A stretch of 64,000 bases of DNA from Polytrichum commune (GCA_950295325.1 OX485806.1:4216001-4280000), one strand, 5' to 3'. Shown: positions 46,797-59,449, counted from the stretch's first letter. Made by a program: numbers and translations. Notes: generated from the letters alone by a model not told the origin.

Positions 46797-46799
46797 GGT

Positions 46800-48130
46800 T
46801 ATGGGCCCATGCATACAAGTGTAGTGCCTAAAGATTTGGAGGTTAGGAGCGTTGGATGTGTCCGAGGGTGCATTTGGTTGTTGTAAGTGTTTCTTTGTCT
46901 TTTGCTTTTGCTTGAATGTATGTTTGATGCAAGAGCATGTGACTTGAGTGTCTTGAGTGTTGAGAGGCTTATTTGAGAGGTTTCAAGGTGTTTAGAGTTC
47001 GAAAACAATTGACTTGAGTGTTTAGAGCATTTAAGGGTTTCTTTGAGAGGCTTATTTGAAGATGTTTAGACTCTAAGAGCAGATGACTTGAGAGGCTTGA
47101 GTGTTGAGGAGTTCATTTGAGAGGTTTGAAGGTGTTTAGACTTCAAAACATATGACTTGAGTGTTTTGAGTGATTTAAGCTTTATTTGTGAGGCTTGAGT
47201 GTTGTAAGGTTTGTTTGAAATCATTCAAGGTGTTTTGAGTTGAAGGAAGTGTTGTTTGAGTGCCTTGAGTGTAGGAGATTTGAGTTGAGGTATTTGAGAA
47301 TGTAAGGCACATTTGAGGTGAAGAAGATATTGTTTGAGTAATTTGAGTACCTTAAAACTTATTTTGAATTGTAGAAGATTTGACTTGAGGTATTTGAGAG
47401 TGTTAGATACATTTGAGAGAAAATTCATTCATTTGAGTGAAACAAGATCTAACTTGAGTGATTGGAGAGTGCAAAAGGCACATTTGAGAGAAAATGCATT
47501 TATTTGAGTGAATCAAGATCTAATTTGAGTGATTGGAGAGTGCAAAAAGCACATTTGAGAGAAAATGCATTCATCTGAGCCAATCAAAATCTAACTTGAA
47601 TGATAAAAGAGTTCATAATCTACATTTGAGAGGAAGTGGACTCATTTTAAATGCAAAGATCTTACTTGAGTAATTAGAATGTCTTTAGGCACTATGAAGG
47701 GTGTATTAAATCTTAATTGAGTGTTTGAGGGCTTCTTTGAAGCTTTGAAGGCATTGAACGTACGTGAAGTTTGAGATCATCTAACTTGGGTCATTTTTAT
47801 GATGAAACGTTTACTTGAGAGATAGGCTAGCCATTTGAGCTAAAGAGGAGTATACTTGAGTGATTTGGATAGTTTGAGTGTTGGAAAGCACATTTGAAGA
47901 ATAAGGCTAATTAGTCTAAATCGAGAGGAGTATAATTGAGTGTTTTGAGTGCTTCAAGCGCCATTTGAAATAGAGGTTTGTTATTTGACCTCAAGTAAAT
48001 CTAACTTCATTGGTTTGAGGGTAAGAGTGTTTTATTTAAGGTGTTGAACTACAATAATACATTAGTGGTGCATTTTAGGTCCTAAGGGCTTGATTTGAAA
48101 ATTTTGAGCGTACAAACCCATTCTTCAAAC
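46800..48130. repeat. TTTGAG/ACTTGAG-rich leader of the Copia element
   Basis: About 1.3 kb between the 5' LTR and gag is built of loose tandem units with (A)CTTGAGTG, CATTTGAGAGA and AGTGATTGGAGAGTGCAAAA motifs; the clearest stretch (about 47405-47560) repeats a unit of about 75 bp. It has no open frame. Such long leaders are unusual for Copia elements and could be expanded packaging or regulatory sequence. Confidence 0.7.
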
Positions 48131-48159
48131 ATTTTTTTGAGAGCGAAAGGGCTAGAGTC

Positions 48160-48858
48160 ATGAACAAGTTTCACAAAGAAAAATTTAGCCTTTGGAAGTT
48201 CAAAATGGAGATGGATTTGGTTTCTATGGACCTTTGGGACATTGTGGATGGATCCGGGAAGGCTCTACCTTCCAATGCGGATCCCAAAGTGTTGAAAGAC
48301 TACTAAAGGCATGTCAATAAGGTCATGTCCATTATCGGCCTTAACTTGGCGGATAACCAACTTCCGTACATCAAAAGTTGCAAAGGATTGACGAAGGCGT
48401 GGAATACCCTTTGCAATATCCACGAGATGAAGAGGTTGTTCATTATCCTTTTCATTTCCCGCAAGTTCTTCATGTGCAAGATGCGAGAAAACAACGACTT
48501 GTTGGACCACGTCAACAAAGTCAAAGCACTTGTAGACTAGCTCGCGTGTTTGGAGGCACCCATGCGGGAGAAAAACATTGTCATGACTTCACTCTAGAGT
48601 TTGTTGGCATCGTACGAGTATTTGATCATCACCTTGGAGACGATGCTCATGAAGGAGCTGACGATGGAATATGTGACAACTCATTTGATGTACGAGATGT
48701 TGAAACGCAAGGAAAAAAAACCCCAATGCGAAGACGCGGTAATGGTGTCGCGTCAAAGCAAAGTGGACAATATGTCTTCGCGACAAGGCATAAGGACGTA
48801 CTTTTGTTATGCAAATCGGGTCACATTGCGAGATTTTGCTACACAAAATAAACAATGA
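48160..48858 (+). pseudogene. Copia gag remnant
   Basis: From the ATG at 48160 one frame reads through typical Copia Gag (FSLWKFKMEMDL, WDIVDGSGKALP, CKMRENNDLLDHVNKVKAL, LKRKEKKPQ) with three in-frame stops, at 48304, 48538 and about 48597. The zinc-knuckle part is out of frame: the sister frame reads LCKSGHIARFCYTK, so a small indel lies shortly before 48800. The protein would be about 230 aa if intact. Confidence 0.88.
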
Positions 48859-48925
48859 GAAGGAAAATACCACAAATGCAGATGATGAGGAAGAATTTGC
48901 ATTTGCAACGTAATATAAAACGCAT

Positions 48926-50230
48926 TTGATGAGCATTTACAAATGGATTATGGATTCGGAAGCCACAAATCACATGACTTTGCATAAGATGACATTTGAC
49001 ATCTACGAGGTAATTTCTCCATGTAACATGCGCATGGGTGATGATAGCATGACCGAAGCCATCAGAATGGGGTCCTTTGTCATTGGAGTTGAAATGAGAG
49101 GCAAAATGACTAGAATTTGTATCATGGATGTACTTCACGTGCCTAAGTTGCAAGTCGACTTGCTCTCAGTGAGCAAGTTTTTGTCGAATGGGTTGAAGGT
49201 GCAACTTCATGTAATTGTTTGCATTGTGGGAGGTGAAAATGGCAATGTGGTTGCAATAGCTCGACGTGAAGGAAATAAATACCAAATGAACTTCATGGAG
49301 GTGTGCGGAGCGGATGCGGCCAACTTCATGCGTTCATGTGTGGGAGGCGATCCGATGGAGCTTTGACACTGCCAACTCAAATATTTGAATGTGATGAGCA
49401 TTTATGCACTTAAAAGCATGGTGATAGGCATGAATCTAGGTAAAACCTCTCATTCCAGCTCTGCATTGGTTTGAGGATCATGCATGGAGGGTAAGCAATA
49501 TGTGGTTAAATTGTTTGATGATTTGGAGAGGCAAGCAACAAAACCCTTGGAGATTGTGCATTTGGTTGTTTATGGCCCCATGAGAAATATGTTTGTGGGA
49601 GGGACAAGGTGTTTCGTTACTTTCATGGATGATTTTCTGAGTAATGTGTGAGTTTATATGACGAAATTCAAAGGAGAGTGGTTTGAGAGGTTTAAGGATT
49701 TTTTAGCATTTGTAGAAATTCAATCAAAGCATGAAATCAAGGATTTTTGGTGGATAAGTGGAGGGGATTCCATTTCAGAAGATGTTGAAGTATTTTTTTA
49801 TGAAACACAATATTGAGAGCATGCATTGGACCAATGGAGTGTGCAATTTGAACCGTTATTGTAATGGCAAAGCGTATGTTTGAAGCCTTAAAACTCAAAA
49901 AAAATCTTTGGGCAGAAGCGATGACAAATGCAGTTTACACACTAAACCAATGTCCAACGAAGGCCTTATGCTTTGTTACACCCGAAGAAAAGTGAAGCGG
50001 GAGGAGGCCTTGTGTTGCACACATGCGTGTGTTCGGAAGCATTGCTAATGCAATAATTTCATACGAAGAGAGGGGCACGCTCAATGCAAAAGGAAATCAA
50101 ATGCATATTTTTCGGATATTGCAAGGGTATGAAGGCGTATAGATTGATGTATTTGGAGACAAAGAAAATCATAAAATGTAGAGATGTTGTGTTTATGGAA
50201 AATAGTGGGAGCATTAAAAACGATTTGGAG
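48926..50230 (+). pseudogene. Copia protease and integrase remnants
   Basis: 48926-49366 is open and carries the protease: WIMDSEATNHM, where the usual DSGA active-site glycine is Glu, and VLHVPKLQVDLLSVSKF. A pre-integrase block follows (HCQLKYLNVMS, about 49369). Integrase pieces follow to about 49930 with stops and frameshifts (VYGPMRNMFVGGTRCFVTFMDD). The C-terminal SH3-like block (FFGYCKGMKAYRLMYL) ends near 50215. The mutated active site and stops make it inactive. Confidence 0.85.
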
Positions 50231-50491
50231 TGGGAGAAATGAATGTCCTACGGTGGTGCTAGTGGACGAATTTTCCAAATCAATGTTTGATGATGGCCAT
50301 GGACAATTCGTGGATGGCAACGTGCAAGTGTGAGGTAATGGAGTTGCAATCGGAAAGGCACATGTTGTGGAATGCGCCAATGTGGCAATATTTGAAGGTC
50401 CTTTAAGTTGGAGTAAAACAATTAGGCATAATATGGGGAAACTTATGGGCAATGTTAGAAACTCACTATATGGGGTTGAAAAACTGAGAAA

Positions 50492-50700
50492 CAATAAGGT
50501 TAGAATAAGGCCACAACAATGGTCCGAGAGGGATAAGAATTATCCCATATTTTTTGTATGAACCAAGGGAAAGAAGAAAAACAATAAAAGACAAAGCAAG
50601 GAGAGCATGACACCCTCTCACTCCAAGCATTGTTCATATGGCTTTGTTTATGTATAATATGCTTGTGCAATCTCATTTCTAGTTCTATTGACTTCCAATA
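50492..50700 (+). repeat. 3' LTR of the Copia element
   Basis: Direct repeat of 46585-46796; see that entry. A possible true start is TGTTAGAAAC at 50453. It ends in ACTTCCAATA, as does the 5' copy. The sequence after it (ATTTCAAGAC) differs from the primer-site side, as expected for an LTR boundary. Confidence 0.75.
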
Positions 50701-52040
50701 ATTTCAAGACAACACCACATTGTCTTGGCTACCACAATGCGATTGCAGAACCCAAAGATCATGCACATGCTTAGCCTGTCTAGGGCCACAACCAACTTCA
50801 TTATCCAAGAAGTTTATCCCCCCCCCCCCCCCCCCCGCTCTCCTACCCACCCCAACGACCACCATACAATTCACATAATTACCTTTTGCCACGACTAGTT
50901 CAAAGAAAACTCTGAACGAAAAAAAACAAAAAAATTAAATAATAACATCATGCTCATAGAAATTCTTCAACATTGATGAAAACAAATCCGCTTGTTGTCC
51001 TAACCCATCCAATCCCCAACCATGGGGGGCGGGGGGGAGGTACTAGCTACTTGGGGAGGGATGTATACACATGCGAACAAGGGGTATTATTGCAGGCAAC
51101 ATTTTGATTGACCGGACTAATTAAATGAACCCTTCATGGTGTTTTACAGATTTCATGTACTTACTTCCAAATTATCAAGGAGGTAACTTTTTAGCCCCTT
51201 AATTTATCATAGAAAAATGAAGTAAATATATTAAAAAATTATATATTTTAAATATGCTTTAAAATGATGAAGCCCAAATAGGGCCCAACTCTTAAAACAT
51301 AGGTAATCGCAACTTACCCATTTTGTCACATGAAAGTTGTTCCTTGTAACATCTACTAAGGATGGGGTCCCTTATTGAAGGGTTTGGGAACTTGGGAATG
51401 GGTCATGTGCTTTAAAGGGACACATCTACCTTAGTATTTATCACAAATGATTGGAGGAGGTGATTTGAACAACTTGAAACTAATATAATATTGCTCCTTT
51501 GTGTATGTAGTTAAAGAGGTATATAACAAATATTAACATAGATGGAACTATCACACTACCCAAGGCCAAAACTTTAAAATATTGCAAAATAAATACATAT
51601 TGATTATGGGAAATGTCCACCACCTTAACACCGAGCTCATGTGGTCGGTTTGAGTCATCTACCAATAAAACTTTAAACCCTTATAACTTTTGCATATGAA
51701 ATTCGAATAAGACGTAATTTAATATGTTGAAATCCCTTGTCAATTGCTAATGAAAAACATGTACATGCCTTTGAATCTAATAATAGAATATGCTAAGCAC
51801 TTAAAGTGACGGTCCAGCACCATCTACCTTAGTGCAAGGATTTGATTTTGGCTCTTAAGTATGTCACTTATCTCAAGCTTTCATTACGGCAGGCTAGTGA
51901 CTGAGCCATAACAATAGTGTCTGCACCATATGGCCTGAAATAAACCTCTCCTTGTATGAGGTGGATTACAATATTGCTAAAAACTTCAAGAAGTAACAAC
52001 AGTGGCAGGAATCAGGAATGAGGCTTTTGGCATTGGGACG
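50701..52040. other. No gene seen
   Basis: A run of about 17 C at 50820-50836 and G-rich tracts at 51025-51060 lie here, with a GCGAACAAGGGGTAT segment related to 29640. A short phrase near 51785-51835 matches 1925-1970. The rest is AT-rich without open frames of note. Confidence 0.5.
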
Positions 52041-52051
52041 ATCAACACGTA

Positions 52052-53508
52052 CAGTCTAACCTTGATAATGTCACACCATCCGTTTCACCCAAAAGAGTGA
52101 CATAAACAAGGTGTGACATATTTCATAATGTCACATTTTGAAGATTTGTGCATAATGTGATATTATCAAAAAAAGGTAGAAAATCAAAATAAAATTACAA
52201 TGTAAAAAAGAAAATAACAAATACGAGACTTCAATGTTTTTGAATGTAAAATCTAATTCAAAATTGTGAATAACAACAAGAGTACATCATAATGTGTCAT
52301 TGAGATCAGGTAAAGACCTCTCACTAGAGACAAAGAAGCTTCTAATGTCACATTGTTTTGTTGATGTTAAATGTGCAACACCAATTCTAATGAGTTTGTC
52401 ATGGATTTTTTCCATTCCTAACAACTCCAGAGTGTTGAAAATCTGAGAACCTTGGCTAGCCATAAAATTCAAAACATCTTTAGCATATTTTTGTGCATCG
52501 CTTAGCTTCACTACTTTAGACTCATCATCACTGCTATCAACAATCAATGGGTCTACTTCCATGGAATCAAGAACCTGTTCGTCATCTTGCACTAATTGCA
52601 CAAGCTCCTCAGTAGAATATTCCACCTCAAAATCATCTCCACCTTCCATGTTTATGTACTCCAAAGGACAAAGCATTTCTACAGGTTTGCCTTCGACATC
52701 CAAACCCAAATTCAATGCGGCGATGAGATTGCCCAATTCCAAAGCTGCTTCCTTCATTTTGGACTTCATATGTTCATCAAAATTGTTGATATATGCATTC
52801 CACTCTGTAGGCAATATGGCGGACTTTCTCCAACAATTTATAATGGTTTGATCATCTAATTCATGCCAGAAACAGAGCCGAGAAGGTTATCTCCAAAACT
52901 AGGAAACGAATCAGATGGGCGCCCAAACTAATAAACCAGTGATAAACAACCCTCTAACTTAGTTTATAGATTCTGCTAAACAAAATTGGGGATCTCCCTC
53001 TACTTCCCAAATGTGAGTACCTTCCAGAAACCCCAATTCTAGCTCCGTGAAGCAAAATTCCTTGGTTTCTTCTTCTTCTTCTTGTGCCCACATGCGTGAA
53101 CACCGTGAAAAGACACACAGCTGAACACATGTGACAGAAGGTGGGGTGCATAGGGCCGAGAAGTCTTGACAACACCGTGAAAAGACAACACCTTTGAGTG
53201 TCGTGTATAGACAACACCATTCAGGGGTGGTGCACGATCAAGTTCCAAGAATAGCATTGCATTTATCACAGGGGTGGCGCATGACCCTTTCGGCTACTAC
53301 AATCTGTCCATCCAACCATCACATACAATCCATCCATACTTGGTATTATCACATTTACACTACGGATTTTGGAAAAAAATAGTGACATTACCAAGGGTGA
53401 TAGGGATAATAACGAGGGAGTTTTACACTATGAAAATCGGTTTCAAACTTTTAGGTGACAATATCAAGGTGTTCTATTAACAAGGGTGACATTATCAAGG
53501 TTAGACTG
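52052..53508. mobile_element. pogo/Tigger-type (Tc1/mariner superfamily) DNA transposon, internally deleted (1457 bp)
   Basis: The ends are inverted copies of CAGTCTAACCTTGATAATGT(CAC), flanked by TA on both sides (52050-52051 and 53509-53510). CAGT-starting ends with a TA duplication are typical of pogo/Tigger elements. Subterminal GACATTATCAAGG-like repeats lie at both sides. The interior codes only the last part of a transposase on the minus strand; the CENP-B/HTH and catalytic DDE parts are gone, so it is non-autonomous. Confidence 0.85.
52287..52860 (-). pseudogene. C-terminal fragment of a pogo/Tigger-like transposase
   Basis: The frame begins with DQTIINCWRKSAILPTEW, like the post-catalytic INCWRK block of pogo/Tigger (DDE_1) transposases, and continues for about 180 residues to a stop at 52287. 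The tail is acidic (VQDDEQVLDSMEVD, DSSDDES) and ends SSERSLPDLNDTL. No stop interrupts it, so deletion rather than slow decay removed the catalytic part. The start codon is not meaningful. Confidence 0.75.
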
Positions 53509-54061
53509 TAACGTCATTGAATGTTGTCCTACAATCGTGGAAATGAGGAGTATTATAAAAATGTAAAGAATGCGGGATCGGTGTTTTAGCAAAAAGGCAT
53601 TGTGATCGATGTCGAAGAGAAGAATTGATTTGCCTGGAGGCTTGATTGCTGGACTGATTGTTTGATTGATTGTTTGATTGTTGTGGGCTTGACTTTTAGT
53701 CAAATCTCGACAAATGCAGCTCAACTCCTAGCAATTGCAGCCTTGATTTCGTTGGGCCACTTCTGCTTCGTAGGCAGGCTGCAGGGAACACCGAGGCTAA
53801 TCAATGATCACATGAGGAGAGCGCTTAATGTTTGCAACTTTGTCAATGTAATCGGTCTGGAACTGAAATCAAACTTCGAGAAGAAGTAAACACTTGTCTG
53901 TGGGGCTTAATCCATCCCTTAAAGGCGTTGGTATCAGCGACTTTTTTTTATCACTTGTACTGTGGCGGTGAAGTGGCCATTTTATGGTCTGTGAACATTG
54001 TGGTCAAGGCTATGTGGACAATACTTTTCGTATAAACTTCTGCGAATAATATGGAGGAGCT

Positions 54062-55539
54062 CAGGCCATAAATTTGACACCCTAGCCAAATTTCCAGGGG
54101 ACACCCTGCTCCAATTTTTGGGTGTCCACATAAATTTCTCTTAAATTTTTTTTTTGTCAAAATAGGTACAATTTTGAAAAATATATAATATCATTTCAAA
54201 ATTTCAATTAAAAATCAAAAAAATCACTACATATCATAACTTGCAATGCAAATCAAACCTACAAGCGGCGGCCTTTCATAGCACACCACTTTACCCATAC
54301 TTGTTCAAAGTCAATGGCCTCTATGGGGATTTTTGCCATTGCAACTCTCATTTGTGCTTCCAAAGTCTTTAATACCAAACTACACTGTAAAGTAGATTTA
54401 ATATGATTTTGAGTAGAAAATCCTCTCTCACAAGAAGCTGTACTAGCAGGAATTACAAGAACAGCTTGCCACAACTTTGTCATATGAGGATATCTTCCAA
54501 CATAGTCCAAATTGGAAGAATAAACCATCCAAGCTTGGTGCATTTTAAGACCACCACATGAAATATGAAGTGTATCCAAAAAACCTCGAAGCTCTGATTT
54601 TAAACCACGCTCATCAAAAAGATTCCCTCCATTAATGCAGAAGTGGTCAATGAAACTCTGAAGCCATAAATGAGCATTTCGATGAAGAAGTGTCAAGTCT
54701 GTTGAAAAACAGACAGGGCTAAATAGCTTAGTTGCATTGAAGAGCTTCAAATCAGGAAATCGTTGCTGCAATGATTCTATCACCTTAACCACATAGGCCT
54801 GTGCAATTAAGTCAGACTTGCAAAGAAAGAATGGACAAGGAATACTAAGCTCGAAAGTCTGGATCTATCACCCACCGTCAAAATATCAACAGATATGTAG
54901 AAGCATGTGATTCAAAGGGAATTGCTCAAAACAGTTTTGGTTGAAAAGCAAGAAAAACTCACATTGGTTGGAAGCAAGAAAAAACTCATATTGAGTGGAG
55001 GATGTGGAGGCACCACGGTGATAGAAACATTTGCCTCGCCATGTTCCTAGTTAGTCTCGCTCTCCATTCACCGTCCTAGCTCCCGGTTACAAAGGAAATT
55101 GCAAGAGCAAAGTTGAACTTAAGTATGTGAGTGAGTGTAGGAAGTTCTCCTACTGTTATGGGTTATGTTTTCCGGATACTTGAGCTGCACTTTATAGTAC
55201 TCAAGTAATACATATCATTTCAGTTTCTAGTGTGTCAATTGACGTGTGATTTTTTTCTTCACAAGTCACAGTACGTGTCAATTTCTAGAATGTGCGTGTC
55301 AATTGACGTGCATTTTTTTTTGTGCAAGTTTTTGCGTGTCAAAAAAGAAAAACTTGCAAAAACTTTGTCAAACATATACGCTGATAGGCCCTACAAGTAT
55401 AGGGGACACCCTGAATTTTTTTTGGGTGTAAAAAGGACACCCTTGTAGGATTTTTGGGTGTCCCCTGTTTGAGATTTGGGTGTCCTAGGACACTCTAGGA
55501 AGCAAAATACACCCCCCAGGGTGTCAATTTTATGCCCTG
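54062..55539. mobile_element. hAT DNA transposon with intact ends, internally deleted (1478 bp)
   Basis: The ends are inverted copies: CAGGCCATAAATTTGACACC at the left, and at the right (read inverted) CAGGGCATAAAATTGACACC. A perfect 8-bp duplication GAGGAGCT lies at 54054-54061 and 55540-55547. Subterminal GGGGACACCCTG / GGGTGTCC units are repeated near both ends, as expected for transposase binding. Only the transposase C-terminus remains inside. Confidence 0.93.
54259..54792 (-). CDS. hAT transposase C-terminal fragment with dimerisation domain (177 codons)
   Basis: The frame is intact for 177 codons and ends 0.2 kb inside the element. It holds the hAT dimerisation block: YPHMTKLWQAVLVIPASTAS, then CERGFSTQNHIKSTL, then the VKWC end. 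It lacks the BED finger and catalytic RNase H-like core, so it cannot be a full transposase; such C-terminal pieces could still bind partner subunits. It resembles the zinc-finger-862-like branch of hAT proteins. Confidence 0.85.
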   Translation of the reverse strand: MVKVIESLQQRFPDLKLFNATKLFSPVCFSTDLTLLHRNAHLWLQSFIDHFCINGGNLFDERGLKSELRGFLDTLHISCGGLKMHQAWMVYSSNLDYVGRYPHMTKLWQAVLVIPASTASCERGFSTQNHIKSTLQCSLVLKTLEAQMRVAMAKIPIEAIDFEQVWVKWCAMKGRRL

Positions 55540-55898
55540 GAGGAGCTGATGAGTATTTAAGTTATTTGAAATGTGGATAAAGCATAGGGAATGCGGAGAA
55601 AGATAGCATGATTGAAGCATAGTCACCAGAAACAAACCTTCAAGGTAACTATTCAACTCAGAAAAGGCAGCCCAATGTTTGCAAAAATGAATCTATTTAC
55701 AATTTCATACACACAAATGTAGGAGAACACTTCTTTATTCGGAAAGGCATGCATTGCAATTTTCCTTTTAGTCATGTGAGAGATATTGGCAAAAAAAAAA
55801 CCATATATTTTAGGTAAGTTGCTTCTATTTTTTAACTTTGTTCAAGGCAATGTGAAAAACCCCTAAGTAGGTTTGCAATGTATATAATTCTATGTACT

Positions 55899-58500
55899 TC
55901 AAACACTTAATGCATATCTACCCCGCTTCGGCTTGCAAGCTCTTGAATCTAATACAACTCCCTTGCATGGAAATGATGTCAATGTGAAGTTTTTATGTGC
56001 GAACATGGTTGTAACAAAAGGCAAGTGCTCCATTAGTCGGTTGCGGAGTTTGTTCTTCAAGAACGACACATTGGAGAATGTTCTTTCATCCTCTACGCTC
56101 CCAGGCACCTGCACAATAAGGAGCAATGAAACAAAGTCAGCAAAGAGCCATCATCCACATCAACACGAAGAAATGCATGAGTGATATGGAAACAAAGTAA
56201 AAAATAAATACATAAAAACACCATACCTGGATCATTGCAATTTTTGCGAGTTTAAAGAACTCCGGAAAATTTTCTTTCAAAGGACCATATTGCGCCAAAT
56301 CTTTCTTATGGGATGCACATGTGAGTTAATCGCATGCGAACAATTATTCATCATTGCCGATATGAACTAGTGCAATTGTTGATCAAGCCAACTACATTAA
56401 ACACTATTGGACTAGTTTCATACACAAGTGGTCCGCTTGAAATGTTCATGGGGTGACCAAATATGGCTTTCAAGGTGTTCATGTGAGTTGTGAGAAAATC
56501 GGCATGTCCCGGTTCAAGCCAGAATTGAGGGTACACAATGGAAAGCGCATCCATTACATTTCTTGGTGGAAACCAATTTTCCAGTTCCATCACCATCATT
56601 GTTGCCACATCTATAGTCAACAACCCAATCAATTAGATTTACATACATAGAAAGAAGCAACTAAACTCAAGTTTCTACAAACACAAAAGGGACATGAGAG
56701 AAAGAAGGAAGGAAAAAACACAAAACAAAAAACAAAAAAGGTTTTAGGAATATATATATATACACATATACCTACAACCCAACCTTCATCTCGGCGATGG
56801 CAATATTGAATAACTCATGTGTTACAAATGTCCTCATGTGAGTGACATGATCAATGCATGTTGCATTGAGGTGTGGCCTCACTGAAGGGGACAAATGAGC
56901 CTCAAATACCAAATTCTCAACACAATCATTCACATTTGGATGCCATCTCATGCACATGCTCTCATGTGAGAGCTCATAAATCCTTTTGAAGCATGAAAAT
57001 GCATCACACATGGATGCATTTGGAGAGCAATACAAATCTTGCACATCTTGTACACATAAGTTCAAAACCCTCGTGAAATCACAAACATACATGGAGGGGG
57101 ATTATGCAAAGACAACCAAAGTCTTCACAACCTCTAGAAAGAGTTCCACCCAAACCCAAGTCAATGAACATTTGATGTCAGCCATTAGTTCATATTTTAC
57201 CCTCACAATTGGATTGTTGGCTTCACAAACTTATCCCGTACATCATCACCAAAAGGGTGCGGTATACGGACAAAACGCGTTTTTAAGGGACTTAGTACAT
57301 TGATCCACCTAGTTTTTACAAATTGAAGTATTTTCCTTAGTTTAGAGTCAAGCAATTCAACAAGTTCTTGGAACTCTAAATGAAGTTTTGGAGACTTATT
57401 GAAATGCATGTGCAAGGCAACTAGTAGGGTCTCTATCCTAGACACCATCTTCAATTATGATAGACATTGCAGTGCGAGGTTGTTTCAATGCACCACACAA
57501 TGCATTCCTTGCATGTATGACATATGAAAGAACTACAACTTGGTAGTGATGTCATTCCTCTTCCTTTGTAGCATCAAGGCGTCATTTGCTCCAAATGCCA
57601 CGAATCGGTCCCTAATTTGGTGGGGGTCAGCCCACCTTGGTTAGTAAGAGGACCAACAATCAACATTACAGCCCTTGGTGACATGCTCCAAGGTGAGGAT
57701 TGATGACATTCTTTCCCAATTACAAATCGTGTAAACATGAATGGATATCCATGATTGGTTGTTTAATGTTATTACCTGATCATAAGAGGCCAAAAATATG
57801 AGGCAACACTTACTAATTTCGTTGTCTTTTCTTGCACAACATTTAGCAAATTGTCTGCCATTTATCAACCGGACCCTTTGGTCCAATGCTTTAATGGAAC
57901 CTACCAAGATATTGAACATACATTAGCTAGTAGGTGGATGTTGCAAAACAAAATGGGAAGAATTCTATAACTAGCAAGGAAAGAAGAGGTTATGTTTTCA
58001 CTTTAGGAACGCCAAGGAATTGTAGCATTTCCTTCAAGGAAGGATACTTGGTCATTGGCCTCCCGTATTGCAGTAGGCAAAAGACAACTGCCATTTGCAC
58101 CTCTTTGTGTTTTGGGAGCCCCAACTACATCTAGTGTGGAAATGTTACCCATTGGCATTGCTACAAATGCCTTCTCATCTTTCTTGAGGGTGGAGTCCAT
58201 ATCCCAAAACCACTATCATTTCTTCACTTTCAAGGTTGACAAGTCCATGAGGGCTTTCTCCCAACCTTGGTTTTTTTTTGAGTTGTCATCCTTTGCATGT
58301 ACAATCTTGTCTCTTCTGTTAATCTTGGAGCAGACAATGCACCTCACTTTGTCAAATTTTCCATCACACTCTGGCTCTTGCTCATACCAAGAGTATTCTG
58401 TTGCCCATGTCTTTTGGAACTTGCACCCAAACTCCACAAGGTTAGAGAACAAGAGCAACAAGACCATCCACGGAACCAACAAGATCACCAAGAAGACCAT
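55899..58500 (-). pseudogene. Decayed hAT-like transposase gene
   Basis: Minus-strand pieces in the right order: a zinc-finger-like block (WATEYSWYEQEPECDGKF, then VRCIVCSKINRRDKI) at about 58440-58216; NQSWISIHVYTICNW near 57770; LLDSKLRKILQFVKTRWINVL near 57330; and the dimerisation end SVEDERTFSNVSFLKNKLRN at 56090-56020. Pieces at 57092-56772 and 56632-56351 lie between. Frames change repeatedly. No ends or duplication were found, and it differs from the hAT remnant at 54259. Confidence 0.75.
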
Positions 58501-58735
58501 GAAGACAACCATGAAGACGACCATCGGGAAAAGCATCAATATGACTAGCAACAAAAGCATCAAGATGACAAGCAACAAGAGCATCAAGAAAATCATCAAG
58601 ACAACCATGAAAAAAATCACCAAGATGAGCATCAGGACAACCAAGAAGAAAAACATCAGGAAGAGCATCAAGACGACCAACAACAAGAACGTTAAGACAT
58701 CTAGGATAAAGAACATCAAGACAACAAAAGCGCGA
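58465..58735. repeat. AAGA/ATCAAGA-rich minisatellite
   Basis: Loose 15- and 30-bp units such as AAGACCATGAAGACAACC and AGCATCAAGATGACAAGCAA repeat for about 270 bp. It is open in several frames on both strands (Lys/Thr-rich or Leu/Val-rich), a product of the period rather than a protein. It lies directly upstream of the hAT-like remnant's finger block. Confidence 0.85.
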
Positions 58736-59449
58736 TCAACTTGAGCAAGGTGGCAACGGCCAAAAACCCCTATTTGCAAACCCTACCACCCAATGTCCAA
58801 AGCCAATTCCAAAGCACACAACTTAAAGCCACAATTTTGAAAGAGACATCTAGCAACAAACAAATTCAAGGTGAGCATCCAACGTCCACTCACCTAGATT
58901 CGAAGTTTCGTTCTTGAACTCACGCATTAGCTCTCCATAACTCCCACACTACCATGCACCTCCAAATCCTTGCACCCAACCACACCCACATTAATGCACA
59001 AAAATTCAAATCTACAATCCCAAGTATCAACAACCCCTACCTTAAAGTTACAACCATTGCCCATTCAAGCAGGGTTGGATGATGGAAGAGAAGCGATGGA
59101 TGGGGGTAGTGAAATCGATTGTGGTGGCGATGCATGAGCAACGAGGGAGACGCAACGGGCAAACTTTAAGTGGAGACAAGAGGCAGGGGCCACAAAGGTG
59201 GGCCTGCCACGCGACAGTAGGGGGTAATTTAAAATCCACTAGATCCTTTATTTAATAAGCGGGATTTCGTACCCCATTTTTAGATATAACACTAATGACG
59301 AGATATCGCCCAAATAAGCTTTGTTGGTTGGTATACTTTCTAAGCCCAATGTGATAGTTTGCACAAACCCACGACAATTATCCGAGTCAAAATTTACTTG
59401 CCACTTGATCTATATGACTGAATGAACATTCAAATATATAATCTACCAA

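Larger units (their letters stand above)
46585..50700 (+). mobile_element. Copia LTR retrotransposon, degenerate, lacking reverse transcriptase
   Basis: Two direct repeats of about 210 bp (46585-46796 and 50492-50700) bracket a 1.3-kb non-coding leader, gag, protease and integrase remnants in Copia order. The RT and RNase H regions, which should follow integrase, are missing: integrase ends near 50230 and the 3' LTR begins at about 50490. The coding part has many stops and frameshifts. With RT deleted, any movement would have depended on other elements. Confidence 0.85.

Noticed and set aside
58055-58779. 229- and 187-codon frames on opposite strands
   Set aside because: Largely products of the AAGA/ATCAAGA minisatellite; only the finger-like block at about 58216-58440 on the minus strand has real transposase similarity.
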